Positions 20,481 through 32,348 are shown, numbered from the stretch's first letter. The stretch is DNA of 64,000 nucleotides from Closterium sp. Naga37s-1 (GCA_947471745.1 CANJKZ010000108.1:1341001-1405000), one strand, 5' to 3'. The notes: generated from the letters alone by a model not told the origin. Numbers and translations are program-made.

Positions 20481-23400
20481 ATGCACGGTCGGCCGCGAGT
20501 GACGGTGAAGGCGGAGGGCAGCGCCGCGGGCCAGCAGAAGGCGGCGGAGTCGAACAAAAAGGCGCTTCGGCTGCGCGCCTTGCAGGAGAAGGTGCTGACG
20601 TGGCACCAGCAGAACGTGTGAGTGGCCGAGGGGGGTCGTTAAATATGCCACTAGTAGAGGCAATTTGTTTCAGTTCAGTGGCATTTTGCAGGGGTCGGAC
20701 TTGAAGAGTGCTTTAGGTTCGACTAAAAAGTCATCAGGATTCGCGGAGAGAGTGCAGTGCAGTGCAGTGCAGTGCAGTGCAGTGCAGTGCAGTGCAGTGC
20801 AGTGCAGTGCAGTGCAGTGCATCGTAACTCTCCGCATCGCATTTTCATAAATATAATCTACCGCAATAAGGCTTTTCTCCCCTCCCTCCGCCCGCCAGCG
20901 CTGCTCTCCTAGAGCAGAACCCTGACGAGTACGTGGCATGGAACTACCACAAACATGCCTTTTCCATCTTCCCTGCTCCCCTTCCCTTCCCCCCCCCGTC
21001 TCCTCCTCCCCCCCTTCCTCTCTCCCCACCCCCACCGCCCACCCTCTGCCTGTTCTGTTCCGACCAGTTACTCGCCCGAAGCACTTGCCGCCAGCGCTGC
21101 TCTTTTGGAGCAGAATCCTGATGTGTACGCTGCACAAACAGGCGTCCTCCCCCTCCCCTCCCTCCTGCCATACCACTTTCCATCAGTTACTCGCCCGAAG
21201 CACTTGCCGCCAGCGCTGCTCTTTTGGAGCAGAATCCTGACGTGTACGTATGCGACGTGGAACTAGCGCAAGAAGGCCTTCCTCCTCCTCTTCCTTCTCC
21301 CCCTTCCCCTTGCTTTTCAGCTATTCGGCCGAGGCACTAGCTGCCAGTGCTGCTCTTTTGGAGCAGAACCATGATGTGTACGCGACGTGAAACTACCGCA
21401 ATCCCTTTTTCCCGCACCTTTTCCCCTTCCTCTTGCCTTTCAGTTATTCGCCCGAGGCACTAGCTGCCAGCGCTGCTCTCCTAGAACAAAACCCTGACGT
21501 GTATGTGACGTGGAACTACCGCAAGAAGGCCTCCTTTCCCCTCCTTCTCCCCTTCCATCTTACTTTCAGCTATTCGCCCGAAGCACTAGCCGCCAGCGCT
21601 GCTCTTTTGGAACAAAATCCCGATGTGTATGTGACGTGGAACTACCGCAAAAGGGCTTTTGTGCACCGATGCGGCGCCCTGGAGGCAGGGGCGGATGGGA
21701 GCAGGGAGGGGAAAGCGGTGCAGAGGGGTGCGGAGGTGAAAGAGGGGGAGAAAGAGGCGCAGGGGAAAGAGGCGCAGGGGGAGGGGGTATCAGAGAAGGG
21801 AAAGGTTGGGACGGATGGGGCAATGGGGGAGGTGGAGAGTGCGGGAGGGAGGGATGGCAATGGGGAGGAGAGTGAAGTTGGGGGAGAGAATGATGGGAAG
21901 CAGGGAGAGGAGCAGGAGAGGGTAGAACGGGAGCGAGAGGAGCGGGTGAGGAGGGAGGAGGAGAGGAGGGAAGAGGAGAGGAGGGAAGAGGAGAGGAGGG
22001 AAGAGGAGAGGAAGATAGAGGAAGCTAAGGGTAAATTGGCTGACGAAGAGCTGAAACTGGTGAGTAGTGGGAGTGTGACTGACAGTATTAATGGCGCAAC
22101 ATATGTGAGTCTGACATACATGAGTCTCGAAAACCGACGAAAAGCACAAACTGGCAAATAGTGGGAGTGAGTGACTGATGGTGTGATTGGCTTGGCACAA
22201 TGTGTGAGCCTGCACCATGGGGTTTGTTTCTGTGTCCTAAAACAGCAAGAGTTGATGGAAATAAGGCCTCCGCAGCCCACCTGTTTTCTTTCGACAGCTC
22301 CTGCACAATGTGCGAGCCTGCACAAGAAGACTTCTGAGACGTCTCAAAAGTTGACTGATGGTGTGATTGGCACAATGTGCGAGCCTGCACGAGAAGGTCA
22401 CTAAGCGTGTTTTTCTCTCTTGAGACTTGAGTGTCCTTTCTTGAGTGCTCGATAGAAGAAGCGCTATGAAGCGAACCCAAGAGCCTTTTGAGTCGATCCA
22501 AAAGTCTAACCCACTCGTCATCTCCCTCCATCCCGTTCCCCCCTTTCCAACTCTCCCCCCATACACACACACGCACATCAGATAGAAGCAGCCCTACGAA
22601 CCAACCCCAAGTGCTACGGCGCCTGGCACCACCGCAAGTGGCTACGTGCCCTCTTAACCACGGTTCCTCGGCACATCTGTGATGTAGGGAGGGGTGGTTA
22701 CCGCTCGACCTCCCTTAACAACCCCTCCTCCTATTTCGCCCCTGACTTTCCCCAACTCTCCCTCCAACCCAACCCCACCCACACGCACAACAGATAGAAG
22801 CAGCGCTACGGACCAACCCCAAGTGCTACGGCGCCTGGCACCACCGCAAGTGGCTCTTTCCCCCTCCCCATATTCTGATATTCCTCCCATCACGCACACT
22901 CACATCAGATAGAAGCAGCGCTACGGATTAATCCAAAGTGCTATGGCGCCTGGCACCACCGCAAGTGGCTCTTCGCCCTCTCTCCCCCCTCCCCACACCC
23001 TGTTATTCCTCCCGTCCCCCACACTCACAACAGATAGAAGCAGCCCTACGAACCAACCCCAAGTGCTACGGCGCCTGGCACCACCGCAGGTGGCTCTTCG
23101 CCCTCTCCTCCACCGAGCCTCTCCCGAGCCTTGGAGCCAGCCTCGGGCCGAGCCTGCAGCAGGTTCGGATCAACCTGCGGTCGGAGGCTCGGATTGCCCG
23201 GGAGCAGAAGCTGCTGGGGATGATGCTGAGTGCAGATGATCGGAATTTCCATGCCTGGGACTACTGGAGGTAACGGTGGAGAGGGATTGAGAGCGGTGAT
23301 GATGGGTGGATGTGGTAGTGATGCAGAAGCTGCTGGGGTTGATGCTGAGTGCAGATGATCGGAACTTCCATGCCTGGGACTACTGGAGGTGAGATAGGGA

Positions 23401-26400
23401 TTGAGAGCGATGATGATGGGTATGTGCGGTGGTAATGCAGGTGCTGTGCTGTGAGTAAACTTATGCTGACTGCAGATGACCGGAACTTCCACGCCTGGGA
23501 CTTCTGGCGGTAACAGTGGAGAGGGATTGAGAGCGGTGATGCTGGGTGTGTGTGGTTGTAATGCAGGTGCTTCTGTTGGTTACAATTATGTGAGTGCAGA
23601 TGATCGGAACTTCCACGCCTGGGACTACTGGAGGTAATGGTGGATATCGGTTGAGAGCGGTGATGATGGGTGTGTGTGGTGGTGATGCAGGTTCTCTGGG
23701 TTAAGATGATGTTGAGTGCGGATGATCGAAACTTCCACGGAGGTAATGATGGAGAAGGGTTGAGAGCGGTGACAACAATCGGTATGTGTCGTATTAATGC
23801 AGGTTCTGTGGGTTGCAATGATGCTGAGTGATGATCAGAACTTCCATCCCTCTCTTATTGGAGTTGGTGGCAATGGGTGTGTGTCGTTAGTTTGCAGTTT
23901 CTGTGGTTACCAATGGGCATCATCTCTCCTTTTGCCATCCCTATGACACTATTCTCCCCTCACTCTCTTTTTTCTCGTTTGCCACCTCTGTATGTTGCTC
24001 TCTCTCTTCTGCAACCCGCTTGCGTATGCCCATCCCAACCCATCCCAACCATGCATGCAGGTTTATCTCCCATGTGGCCCACATATCACCATCCACGGAC
24101 CTGGCGTTCACCATGGGTCGAATTAATTCCAACTTCAGCAACTACAGCGCGTGGCACAGCAGGAGGTGAGACGAGTGAGAGGGGTCGAGGCGTTCAGCTA
24201 GGACACCGCTACTCAGTGGGCGCTAGGAGGTGCCAACTTCTATCTACTGTGACCATCCAAGGACCTGGCGTTCACCATGGGTCGAATTAATTCCAACTTC
24301 AGCAACTACAGCGCGTGGCACAGCAGGAGGTGAGACGAGTGAGAGGGGTTGAGGCGTTCAGCTAGGACACCGCTACTCAGTGGGCGCTAGGAGGTGCCAA
24401 CTTCTATCTACTGTGACCATCCAAGGACCTGGCGTTCACCATGGGTCGAATTAATTCCAACTTCAGCAACTACAGCGCGTGGCACAGCAGGAGGTGAGAC
24501 GAGTGAGAGGGGTTGAGGCGTTCAGCTAGGACACCGCTACTCAGTGGGCGCTAGGAGGTGCAAACTTCTATCTACTGTGACCATCCAAGGACCTGGCGTT
24601 CACCATGGATCGAATTAATTCCAACTTCAGCAACTACAGCGCGTGGCACAGCCGCAGGTGAGGCATTCAGCGAGGACACTGCTATTCAATCCAAGGGTGC
24701 TAGGAGGTGCCAACTTCTATCTACCGTGGCCATCTGAGCACCTGACAATTAGAAAGGGAAGTTTTGAGACTTCCCAGGTGCCTGCCAGGTTTTGAGACGG
24801 CCCAAAACTTCACTTTCTACACGTGGCTTCTATCTACTGTGGCCATCTCAGCACCTGGCGTTCCACATGGATCGAGTTGATTCCAACTTTAGCAACTACA
24901 GCGCACGGCTTAGTCAGAGCGGGTGGATGCACATACCAGCTCTGGCTGCTCCCCTCCCCTCCCCCCAGCCTTCTCTCAACTCTCCCTTCCCCCTGGGTTC
25001 TTCCCCCCCACTCCATCTCTGCGTTCCCTCTCCCCTCTTCCTCCCCACAGCAAGCTGCTGCCAAAGCTACACTCACACCAAGCACCCGTAGACGCAGGAG
25101 GGCTACCGCAGAAAGCTCTGGAGGAGGAGTGTGAGTTGGTGCGCCAGGCCTTCTTCACCGAGCCAGACGACCAGAGCGGGTGGATGTACCACCAACCACT
25201 GGCTGCTCCCACTGCCATCTCTCAACCTTCCCTGCTCCACTTGTCTGGCTCTCCCCCTCTCTTTCTTCCTTCTCCCCTCCCATCCACTTCCCTTCCCGCA
25301 GCAAGCTGTTGCCAAAGCTTCACTCATGCCAAGCATCCTTGGAGGTAAAAGCAGGACGAGCCACACCCTCTGCATCAGAGACACGAGGCCTGCCCCAGGA
25401 AGCATTGGAGGAGGAGTGTGAGCTGGTCCGCCAGGCCTTTTTCACCGAGCCTGACGATCAGAGTGGGTGGATGTATCAGCACTGGCTGCTGCAGCAGATC
25501 CTGCCTCCCCTGCCGCCCCACCTCCTCGCCTCCTGGCCTTCTCCTGGAAGCACCGTCTGTTTCAGCTTACCTGAAAATTCACCTGAGAAGTCTCCTGGAG
25601 GCGATTCTGCAGCTGTGGAGGGCGTTTCCGATGCTTCTGCCGGAGCTGCGGGCCAGGTTCGGATGTCGGCGGTGCTGGTGTTCTCCGAACCTGTAGTGGG
25701 GGTGACAAGAGAGAGTGTGTCTCTAACGGGGGCTGGGTTGGAGGTGGGTGAATGGAGGGCCGTGGGGGGGGAAGAGGCGTGGCTTTCCGGGCGGCTGGCT
25801 GGATGTGGGCGGGAAACGGGCGGCAATATGGGGTCGGAGAGAGCGTCTGTATGGACGGCGCAAGTCATTTGCTCCACATCTCATGAAGTTAAAGCAGCTG
25901 CTGCTACTACTGCAGCTACTGATGCTCTACTTCTGCTGTGGGTGGGAGGGAAACAGGCACGGGTGCCTCGTCGCCCACCATCTTGATCTCATGGGTGTTT
26001 GCCCGTCCATCCACTATCCGCGCCGCTGCCACTGGTCAGTCTCTCCTGCATCCCCACACGGACAGCAACAGCAGCGATGGCAGAGAGGGCAGCAGCAGTA
26101 GCAGCACCACCAATGGCAGCAGCAGCATCAGTGGCAATAGCTTCACGTTACAGCTGCAAGCAAACACTTTGAGTCCGCCTCAGACCCATGGTTCTGAGAC
26201 TGATGCCAGTCACTCGCATGCGACTGTGCCGCCCATGAGCCTCCCCACTCACGACTGGTCCAACTTCCTCTGGCCATCATCCCCCTCACCTTCCCCCCCG
26301 GCTTCCGCTCCTGCTGCTGCTGATGGTGCTGCTGACGGCGATGCTGCTAGTGCTGGTGGTGTTACGAGAGGGCGCGAGCAGTGGCGGGTGGACGTGGTCC

Positions 26401-28566
26401 AACGGGAGATTGACATGTGTCGCGAGCTCATTGACCTGGAGCCAGATAGGTGCGTCTGTGGACCCAAGGAGCACCACTTAGTGGTGGGAGGGAGACATTA
26501 CGAGGCTGCGGTGCGGCTTCTGTAGTTAGCGAAATCTGTTTAGAACTCTCAGGCTTGCGAGCTCATTGACCTGGAGCCAGATAGGTGCGTGGACCCAAGG
26601 AGCACCACTCTCAGGCTCGCGAGCTCATTGACCCGGAGCCAGATAGGTGCGTCTGTGCTGTGTGTGTGGTATCTCACCTCACCTCATCCCTTCCGTTCAC
26701 CTTATGTGTCAAGCAACTCAGTAATTCCGCATGGCCCTTTTCCCGCATTTGTCCCCCACTTGTCTCCTAAACGCCCCCCCTCCTTGCAGCAAGTGGGCCC
26801 TCCTTTCGCTGTCTTGCCTCCTATCCACTCACTGAGTCACAAGTCCGCTTCCTCTTCCCCCTCCCCCCACCACCCTTGTTCCTCCCCTCCTTGCAGCAAA
26901 TGGGCTCTCCTCTCTCTCGCTCGCCTCCTCTCCACACGCCGCCAGCTCCACCACCTCTTGCCGATCCTGCCCGTGCAGGCTCGGCAGGATGCCGAGGCTC
27001 GCGAGGAGGTTCGGTCGTTGCTTCGGCGGCTGGTGGGGATCGATCCGTACCGCAAGGAGTATTACCGGGACCTGCTAGAAGCGCTGGAGGGAGAGGAGGT
27101 GAGAAGGGTGTGTGTAAGGAGTGTGTGTTAATGAGGCAAGGGTGTGTGCAAGAAGAGGGGTTGCGAATTAGGTGAGGAACAGCAGCAGCATTGGCTGGTG
27201 GGGATCGATTCGTACCACAAGGAGTATTACCGGGACCTGCTAGAAGCTCTGAAGGGAGAAGAGGTACAGTTGGTGTGCAAGTGAGAAGGGCGTGTGAATG
27301 ATGTGAGGGTGTGTGTAAGAAGCAGCGTTGGCTGGTGGGGATCGATCCGTACCACAAGGAGTATTACCAGGACCTGCTAGAAGCACTGGAGGGGGAAGAG
27401 GTACAGTGGGTTTGTGAATGAGGAGGTGTGTGAATGAGGAGGTGTGTGAATGAGGAGGGTGTGTGAATGAGGAGGGTGTGTGAATAAAGAGGGTGCATGT
27501 GTAACAGGAGTGCGTTTGAACAAGGTGAGGAGTTGAGCACAAGGAGGGAGCACCACACATTGCTAGTGGATCTGTTTGAAGCTTTGGAGGGAGAAGAGGT
27601 GTGGATGTAGTGTTTGGGTCGAGGGTGTGCGTTTACATCCGCACTGGACGACATGTAGTGCCCCATGTTCAACACTATGGGTCTAGGGAAGAGAGGGCAG
27701 GGGTTTGTTGTCCAGCGTGGGTGTGTGTCTGTACCATGGGGGCTGGTCTCAAGTACCGTGGGCCGGCTTGGCATGGGGGCTGGTCTCAAGTACCGTGGGC
27801 CGGCTTGGCATGGGGCTGGTTGCGTGGCAAACCGGACCTCGTGGTATCAAGTTTTGTTCCCTCGTTTGTCTTTCCCATGGTCACTTTCCTCTGTACATAA
27901 CTCAGTTATACCGATTCTTCTCTTCAAAACAAATGTTCCTCTCAACTGCACTTCATACCTCTCAACCGAACCTCATACCTCTCAAGTGTTGCCCATACTT
28001 CTCACAGCTCTCCTTTCACCACAACTCCTCGTTCCCCCTCATTTCTCCCCCATTCCCTCCTCCCTTCTTTTCCCCCCTTCATTCGCCTTCTCCCCGTCTG
28101 TCTCAGGAAATGATGAACCAACACTCCCGTTCCTTCTCCTTTTCTTTCTCCTCCCTTGATGCTTTCTCTCTAATCACCCTCAGCCGACAGCCACTAGCAG
28201 TGTGTGATGCCCCTGAAAGCCATAAGCGAGTTCTCAGTCCAAAAGACGTGTTGAACCTCCTTGCTTTCACCATGATGCTGCAGGGTGTTTTTGAGAATTC
28301 TGCCCTTCTTGCTGAACACCCTGCAGCATCAAAGACGTGTTGAACCTCCTTGCTTTCACCCGTTGCCATTCTGCCCTTCTCCTGCATCCTTCTCCCATTC
28401 AACCCGTCAGGAAACACCCACCACGATGACGACCACCAGCAGCACCGCCACCACAGTGTGTCTGTCCCATCGGAACCTCTCCTGCCTGCCAGCGCCCCAC
28501 CGCTTACTGCCACTCTCCACTCTACTGCCTTCACAAATTGGCACTCTGATTCGCATTGTGACTTAG
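20481..28566 (+). CDS. RGTA: Rab geranylgeranyl transferase alpha subunit
   Basis: Exons 20481-20617, 21570-22059, 23034-23269, 24061-24165, 25302-25941, 26040-26449, 26897-27098 and about 28411-28566 keep phase (about 791 aa). The start MHGRPR matches plant orthologues. Protein prenyltransferase alpha repeats are clear: PDVYVTWNYRK, CYGAWHHRRW, DDRNFHAWDYW, NNFSNYSAWH-like (SNFSNYSAWHSR) and EPDDQSGWMYQHWLL. A beta-sandwich-like insert (VLVFSEPVVGVTRESV) and a helical region (CRELIDLEPDR, YRKEYYRDLLEAL) follow. With the beta subunit and REP it geranylgeranylates Rab C-termini in the cytosol. Exon 2 carries an unusual Gly/Glu then Glu/Arg-rich insertion after the first repeat. The C-terminal LRR domain of plant members is reduced to at most one unit; a second frame of the last exon ends at a good donor (about 28637), so the 3' end is uncertain. 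Confidence 0.85.
20749..20820. repeat. Pentanucleotide microsatellite (GCAGT)n
   Basis: About 14 uninterrupted copies in intron 1 of the Rab GGTase alpha gene. Confidence 0.95.
20895..21535 (+). pseudogene. Five intronic copies of Rab GGTase alpha exon 2 head
   Basis: Copies near 20900, 21068, 21186, 21320 and 21444 repeat the SPEALAASAALLEQNPDV coding start seen at 21570. Most have their own CAG acceptor. The copy at 21186 reads a stop (TAG) in the WNYRK codons, that at 21320 has a TGA, and the one at 21444 is intact over WNYRKKA but lacks the rest of the exon. Only the sixth copy continues into the full exon. Confidence 0.85.
22582..22990 (+). pseudogene. Three intronic copies of Rab GGTase alpha exon 3 head
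   Basis: Copies at about 22582, 22796 and 22911 each start with an AG acceptor and code IEAALRTNPKCYGAWHHRKW before turning into pyrimidine-rich intron. The fourth copy (23034) is the functional exon and has R instead of K before the final W. Confidence 0.9.
23310..23860. repeat. Tandem copies of Rab GGTase alpha exon 3 tail
   Basis: About five decaying copies, near 23325, 23470, 23590, 23705 and 23820, repeat the end of exon 3 (LSADDRNFHAWDYW plus GTAA or GTGA donor) with the adjoining intron start (GATTGAGAGCGGTGATGATG). The unit is about 120 bp. Confidence 0.85.
24170..24905. repeat. About 172-bp tandem repeat containing Rab GGTase alpha exon 4
   Basis: Nearly identical units start near 24245, 24417 and 24589, with a diverged one near 24843. 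Each contains DLAFTM-RINSNFSNYSAWH codons and the GTGAGACGAG donor side. The copies lack the upstream part of the real exon (24061-24165, FISHVAHISPS), so they duplicate exon tail plus intron head. A palindrome-like stretch (TTTTGAGACGGCCCAAAAC) lies at about 24792. Confidence 0.9.
25050..25200 (+). pseudogene. Copy of Rab GGTase alpha exon 5 head
   Basis: This follows a CCCACAG acceptor and codes KLLPKLHSHQAPV, then LVRQAFFTEPDDQSGWMY, like 25302 onward, but then diverges. Its linker differs from the intact copy. The intron between repeats GAGCGGGTGGATG. Confidence 0.85.
26535..26830 (+). pseudogene. Copies of Rab GGTase alpha exon 6 tail and exon 7 head
   Basis: Two copies of GAGCTCATTGACC-GGAGCCAGATAG (ELIDLEPDR plus donor) follow the true exon end at 26449, near 26560 and 26620. 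At about 26790 a copy of exon 7 head (KWALLSLSCLLST) follows a TTGCAG acceptor and then ends in a stop. Confidence 0.8.
27190..27602. repeat. Copies of Rab GGTase alpha exon 7 tail
   Basis: Copies near 27194 and 27335 repeat LVGIDPYRKEYYRDLLEALEGEE coding (with H for R) plus the donor side, and a short one lies near 27562. Between 27405 and 27500 a GAATGAGGAGGTGTGT satellite has grown from the intron head. Confidence 0.85.
28243..28360. repeat. Foldback element copy 2 between two direct repeats
   Basis: The foldback at about 28274-28330 has arms GATGCTGCAGGGTGT / ACACCCTGCAGCATC, as at 15039. It lies between two copies of a roughly 30-bp segment (AAAGACGTGTTGAACCTCCT then TGCTTTCACC) at about 28241-28270 and 28332-28361. 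One half retains the TTTTGAGAATTC core. Confidence 0.85.
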
Positions 28567-28857
28567 ATTCGTGTCAGTGCAAGGCCTTGAATGCTAGGTC
28601 TCAAGCACATGAGTGCAACAGTTTCTGTTGCCACCGGTAAGTGTTTAATCTTTTGGCGAGCAACTACCGTATGGTGTATAACCATTACTGATGGATGGAA
28701 CATTACAAAAGCATTCTCCTTCCTAGCCTACTCTTCAGTACCTAGCTGCACGTATTTACTAGTGTAGTAGCTGCATGCTTGAGTGGTGCTTCTGCAATGT
28801 TCCCCCATCACCCTCATCATCTTCCACTGTCTTTTACAAGCTGAGGTAGAAAGTAAA

Positions 28858-30377
28858 TCACACCCTCCCACCGATCACTCTCCCTGAAAGCGTTGCCCCG
28901 TCAGCACCGGAGAATCCGAGGAACAGGTCATCATTGGTGATCCCTTGGATCGATGCCAGCACATCTGCCACGTCAGCAGCTGACGCCCTGACGACATTGG
29001 CCAGCGACCAGGACACAGGGCTCATGGGCACCCACGTGCCAGGCAGGGCGAGGGCTGCTGAAGCAGCAGCGGTGCTGCAGGCGTTGCCCTTGAAAATGGC
29101 CTGCGAGTCCGGGGCCTTGGTCACTCCTGCTGCATACAGGTAGTACGTGACCAGATAGTCAGAACCACTGCATGGGGGGAAAGGAAAGGTAGCAGAGAGG
29201 AGGAATTGGAGCAGAGGGCGTCATGAGATATGGACCAACGTTCACAGCACTTTCTAAGAAACAGCGTATAGAAAAAACAAGTTAGAAAGCGTGGTGGGGG
29301 AGGGTACCTGCTGGACGGTGGGTCAACAAGAGTCAACACGAGTCAACTTACATCTTGAGGATCTGAATGTCAGCAGCGCCGGCTTGGAGAGACAGCAGGC
29401 CGTTGCATGACGTCAGCACGGCACGCAGCATGCCCGCCTGCTGGGGCAGAAGATTCGCGAGATTCGCCACCACGCTGCTATTGACACCAGCGCCGTTCAG
29501 AGCGGCATTCAAGGCGTTCAGCATCCCGGCGAGCGCGGACACGTTCCCGTTGAGCCCCGCGACTCGCTGCGTCACGGCCGCCAGCCGCTGCCTCACTGCC
29601 GCGCGGATCGCCGCACTCCGACTCGCCGAAGCCGCTGCGGTGGCTGCACTCGACACGCCCGCCGAGCCTACGCGCGAGCCTGCGCCCGAACGGATTATCC
29701 CCGCCAGGTCCTTGTTCAAAGCGTCAATGTTGCTGCTTATGGAGGAGATGTTGGACCGAATCCCGGAAACCTGAGAAAGCAGATCCGTGATGTTCAATGA
29801 TGACGCCGAGATGTTCAGCGCGCTCAGATTGGCGAGGCTACTGTTCAAAGCAGCGAGGTTGGATTTTAGCGCGGATATCTGCGCCTGGAGCGCGGCGTCT
29901 GCGGATGCGTTGCTGCTGAGGGCCGCCGAGATCTGATCGAGCGATTTCTTGAGAAGCGCGTCGAGAGACGCGATCTGGCCGTTGAGGGACGACTGGAGGC
30001 CGGAGAGCGTCGAGTTGAGCGCCGCTGCGGGGTTGATGCTGCTGGCTGCTGCGGTTGCCGCGGCGACGGCTGAATTCAAGCCGGGTGGAAGACGGTTGGT
30101 GGGTAGACTGCCGACGCCGGGGAGAAACCGGCCAGCTTCGACTCGTTGTGTTGCCAAAAGCACTGGATTGAATGAAAAAACGAGGAGAGATGAGTTTCCG
30201 AGGAAGAAATGCAACTGAAAGTTCGTGACAGATGTGTTTTTCATTTGTAGCGCGTGAAGAGGTGCTCTCTGGCGCTGAAAAGCACGGCTTCAACTCGCCA
30301 AGTTGGCGAAGTGGCTCACCTGTGAGGACCAGAGCGACAAGCCCGAGTAGCGTGGAAGGAGCTGCTGTGCGTGCCAT
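28858..30377 (-). CDS. Secreted Ala/Ser/Asn-rich protein of unknown function
   Basis: Three exons: complement of 30320-30377, 29352-30162 and 28858-29167 (392 aa), with phases matching at both junctions (CACAG|GTGAGC and AAGAT|GTAAGT donors). Exon 1 plus the start of exon 2 encode a signal peptide (MARTAAPSTLLGLVALVLTV then LLATQRVEA). The body is a likely all-helical, coiled-coil domain with regularly spaced Leu and Asn and many N-glycosylation sequons (NSS, NLS, NISAS, NIT, NVS). A more conserved-looking C-terminal part has DYLVTYYLYAAGVTK and a Cys in each of the two halves. I do not recognise the family. It is probably an extracellular or wall protein. A TATA-like motif lies upstream. Confidence 0.7.
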
Positions 30378-30556
30378 GATGATGGTCGAGCTACTATTTG
30401 TCGAGTTGAAAATTGAGCTACTACTATCTGGTTGAAGAGAGCTCAGGCAGGCGCTCGAAACGAAAATCGCTGTGATCTGTGAGTGTTTGAGATAGCGTGG
30501 TGCTGGAATGCTGATTTGGGTGCGTTCTGAGAGTTGATGCCCAAATCCTTTATGGT

Positions 30557-30570
30557 GTTCAATATATATG
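30557..30570 (-). promoter_or_regulatory. TATA-box candidate for the secreted-protein gene
   Basis: ATATATATTGAAC on the - strand, about 185 bp upstream of the ATG at 30377. Confidence 0.4.
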
Positions 30571-31149
30571 TTCGTGGGAGACTGCATGGAGACTTGGATT
30601 TGCAAGGTTTTGGTGCGGTGGAGCTAGAAATTTCGGAAATTTCAGTTCGGACCGCGGATTGCGTGCGTCTGATTGGTTTATCTCCTCTCATCGAGGCGCA
30701 CGCGGAGTGGCTGGGAGCGGTGCTGTGAGCGAGGGAGGTTGGTCGGTCGGTCGGAGGCTGGTGCTGGCAGAACGGAACGAGTGTGAATGCAGTTGAATGG
30801 ACGGGGGCAATTGCACCGAAAATGACAAGGCAATTGCATTGATAAGGCGCGGTTCTTCTATTGAAACTCGTACACTTTCATCTTTAGAACCATATTCCTA
30901 GGTTGTGTCAAAATCCTTTTTCTGGACTCTGGCCCAACTCACAAGTCTCACAAGTCGGTTGCACTCACAAGTATGAAATGCTCATAGTAAACAATCCAAG
31001 ATACATACAGCATACTCTAGCTTCCTTCAGTGTAGAGTCAACTCAACACTACAACATCCAAAAGCCCCAGCTTCTACCAAACTAATTTCAGGTGCTTGTG
31101 GGACTATGCCCCAAAGCACTTGGCTGGCCCTTCCTAAATGAGCAATAGT
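30571..31149. other. Intergenic region
   Basis: No gene or recognisable element; moderately AT-rich at 30830-31080. Confidence 0.4.
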
Positions 31150-32076
31150 ACTGATGCCATTGTACATGCCAAGTCAAACTGTATTTGTTACACCAGGCTG
31201 GTATATTTGGTAGCCTAGGTTTATACCCATCTTCCTCATGCAGTGCACATATTATGTTTCTCACATGGTATCAGTTAGGTTAAGTCCGTGCTTCTGCTCA
31301 ACTTCATCTAGCCTAGCCCGCCACCTACCTCGCCCCTAGGCCGCATGCCAGCCCTAGCGCCAGCATGCCAGACAGCCCTAACGCGCCCGTGAGAAGCCCG
31401 CCAGCGCGCACGCCAACAGCACGAGCGCCAACAGTGCGCAAGCCAACAGCGCGCCATCAGCGCCTTTTACTTACAGCCATTCATACTGTCGTTCCTAGCG
31501 CCGTTCTTAGCGCCGTTTCTAGCGCCGTTCCGACGCCGTTCCTAGCACCGTTCCTTGCGCCGTTCCCACCGCCATTCCTAGCGCAGTTCCTACCGTCGTT
31601 TCATTTGTCTTTCCTAGCGCCGTTCCTAGCACCGTTCCTAGCCCGCTACTCAGCACAGCTGTCGACTAGACCCCGCTAGCCATCGTCATGGCGTCCGACG
31701 GAGTCCTGCGCTTCGACGCCGATCTATTTTAGCACGTTGCTGCCGCACGCCACACTTCACCTCCAGAGCCAGCGTCAGGACGTTGACAAATCGGGTGAGC
31801 TGCTTGTTCCCCCCCCCCCCCCCCCCCCCCCGTCCCACCCCTCTTACTCCAGAGGCCACTGCGGCAGACCAGGAGACCTTTACTGTGCAGCGCAATACGT
31901 ACTCGGTGTGGCAGTTACGCGATGCTGCTGCTCGCCTCGCTCTTAGTCGCCTCCCCCTGACCGCCTCTCGTCTGCAAGCCGCCTTGGTGCAACACTGGCA
32001 GGTCGCCGACTTGCAAGCCGCCTTCGAGCTGCGTTGGCGGTCATCCTGCCTTTGTGCTAGATTGTTAGGCCACTGA
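31150..32076 (+). mobile_element. Ty1/copia 5' end fragment: LTR, PBS, leader, broken gag
   Basis: The sequence ending in TTTCTCACA at about 31265 resembles the copia LTRs at 39.1 and 43.7 kb, and TGGTATCAG at 31266-31274 is the usual initiator-Met-tRNA primer binding site. A repetitive leader (AGCGCCGTTCCT units, 31470-31660) precedes an ATG at 31688 (MASDGVLRFDA), which hits a stop after about 14 codons. Gag-like coding resumes at 31860-32060 (TYSVWQLRDAAARLALSR) after a run of about 22 C. The element is truncated and non-functional. Confidence 0.65.
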
Positions 32077-32348
32077 TGTAGTCATGGTTGCCTTTGCCAT
32101 TGTGCATCATTGTATCCAACCTTTACTAGTGAAACTCTTGCCAATCTGCCCTGTGAATGCGCAAGTAGAGAGAACACGAGCAAACGCTACAATCACACAT
32201 ACCACCCGTGCTTTCCCCTGTAGTCCAACTCCCGGTGCAGAGTGACTTCCGCATGGTGAGCGTTGACGGCCCCGCAAAATACCTTCAGATAGTAGCCATC
32301 TTACCACTTACGTAAGTCGTTGTTAGACCGGCAGCTGTCTTAGTCGCC

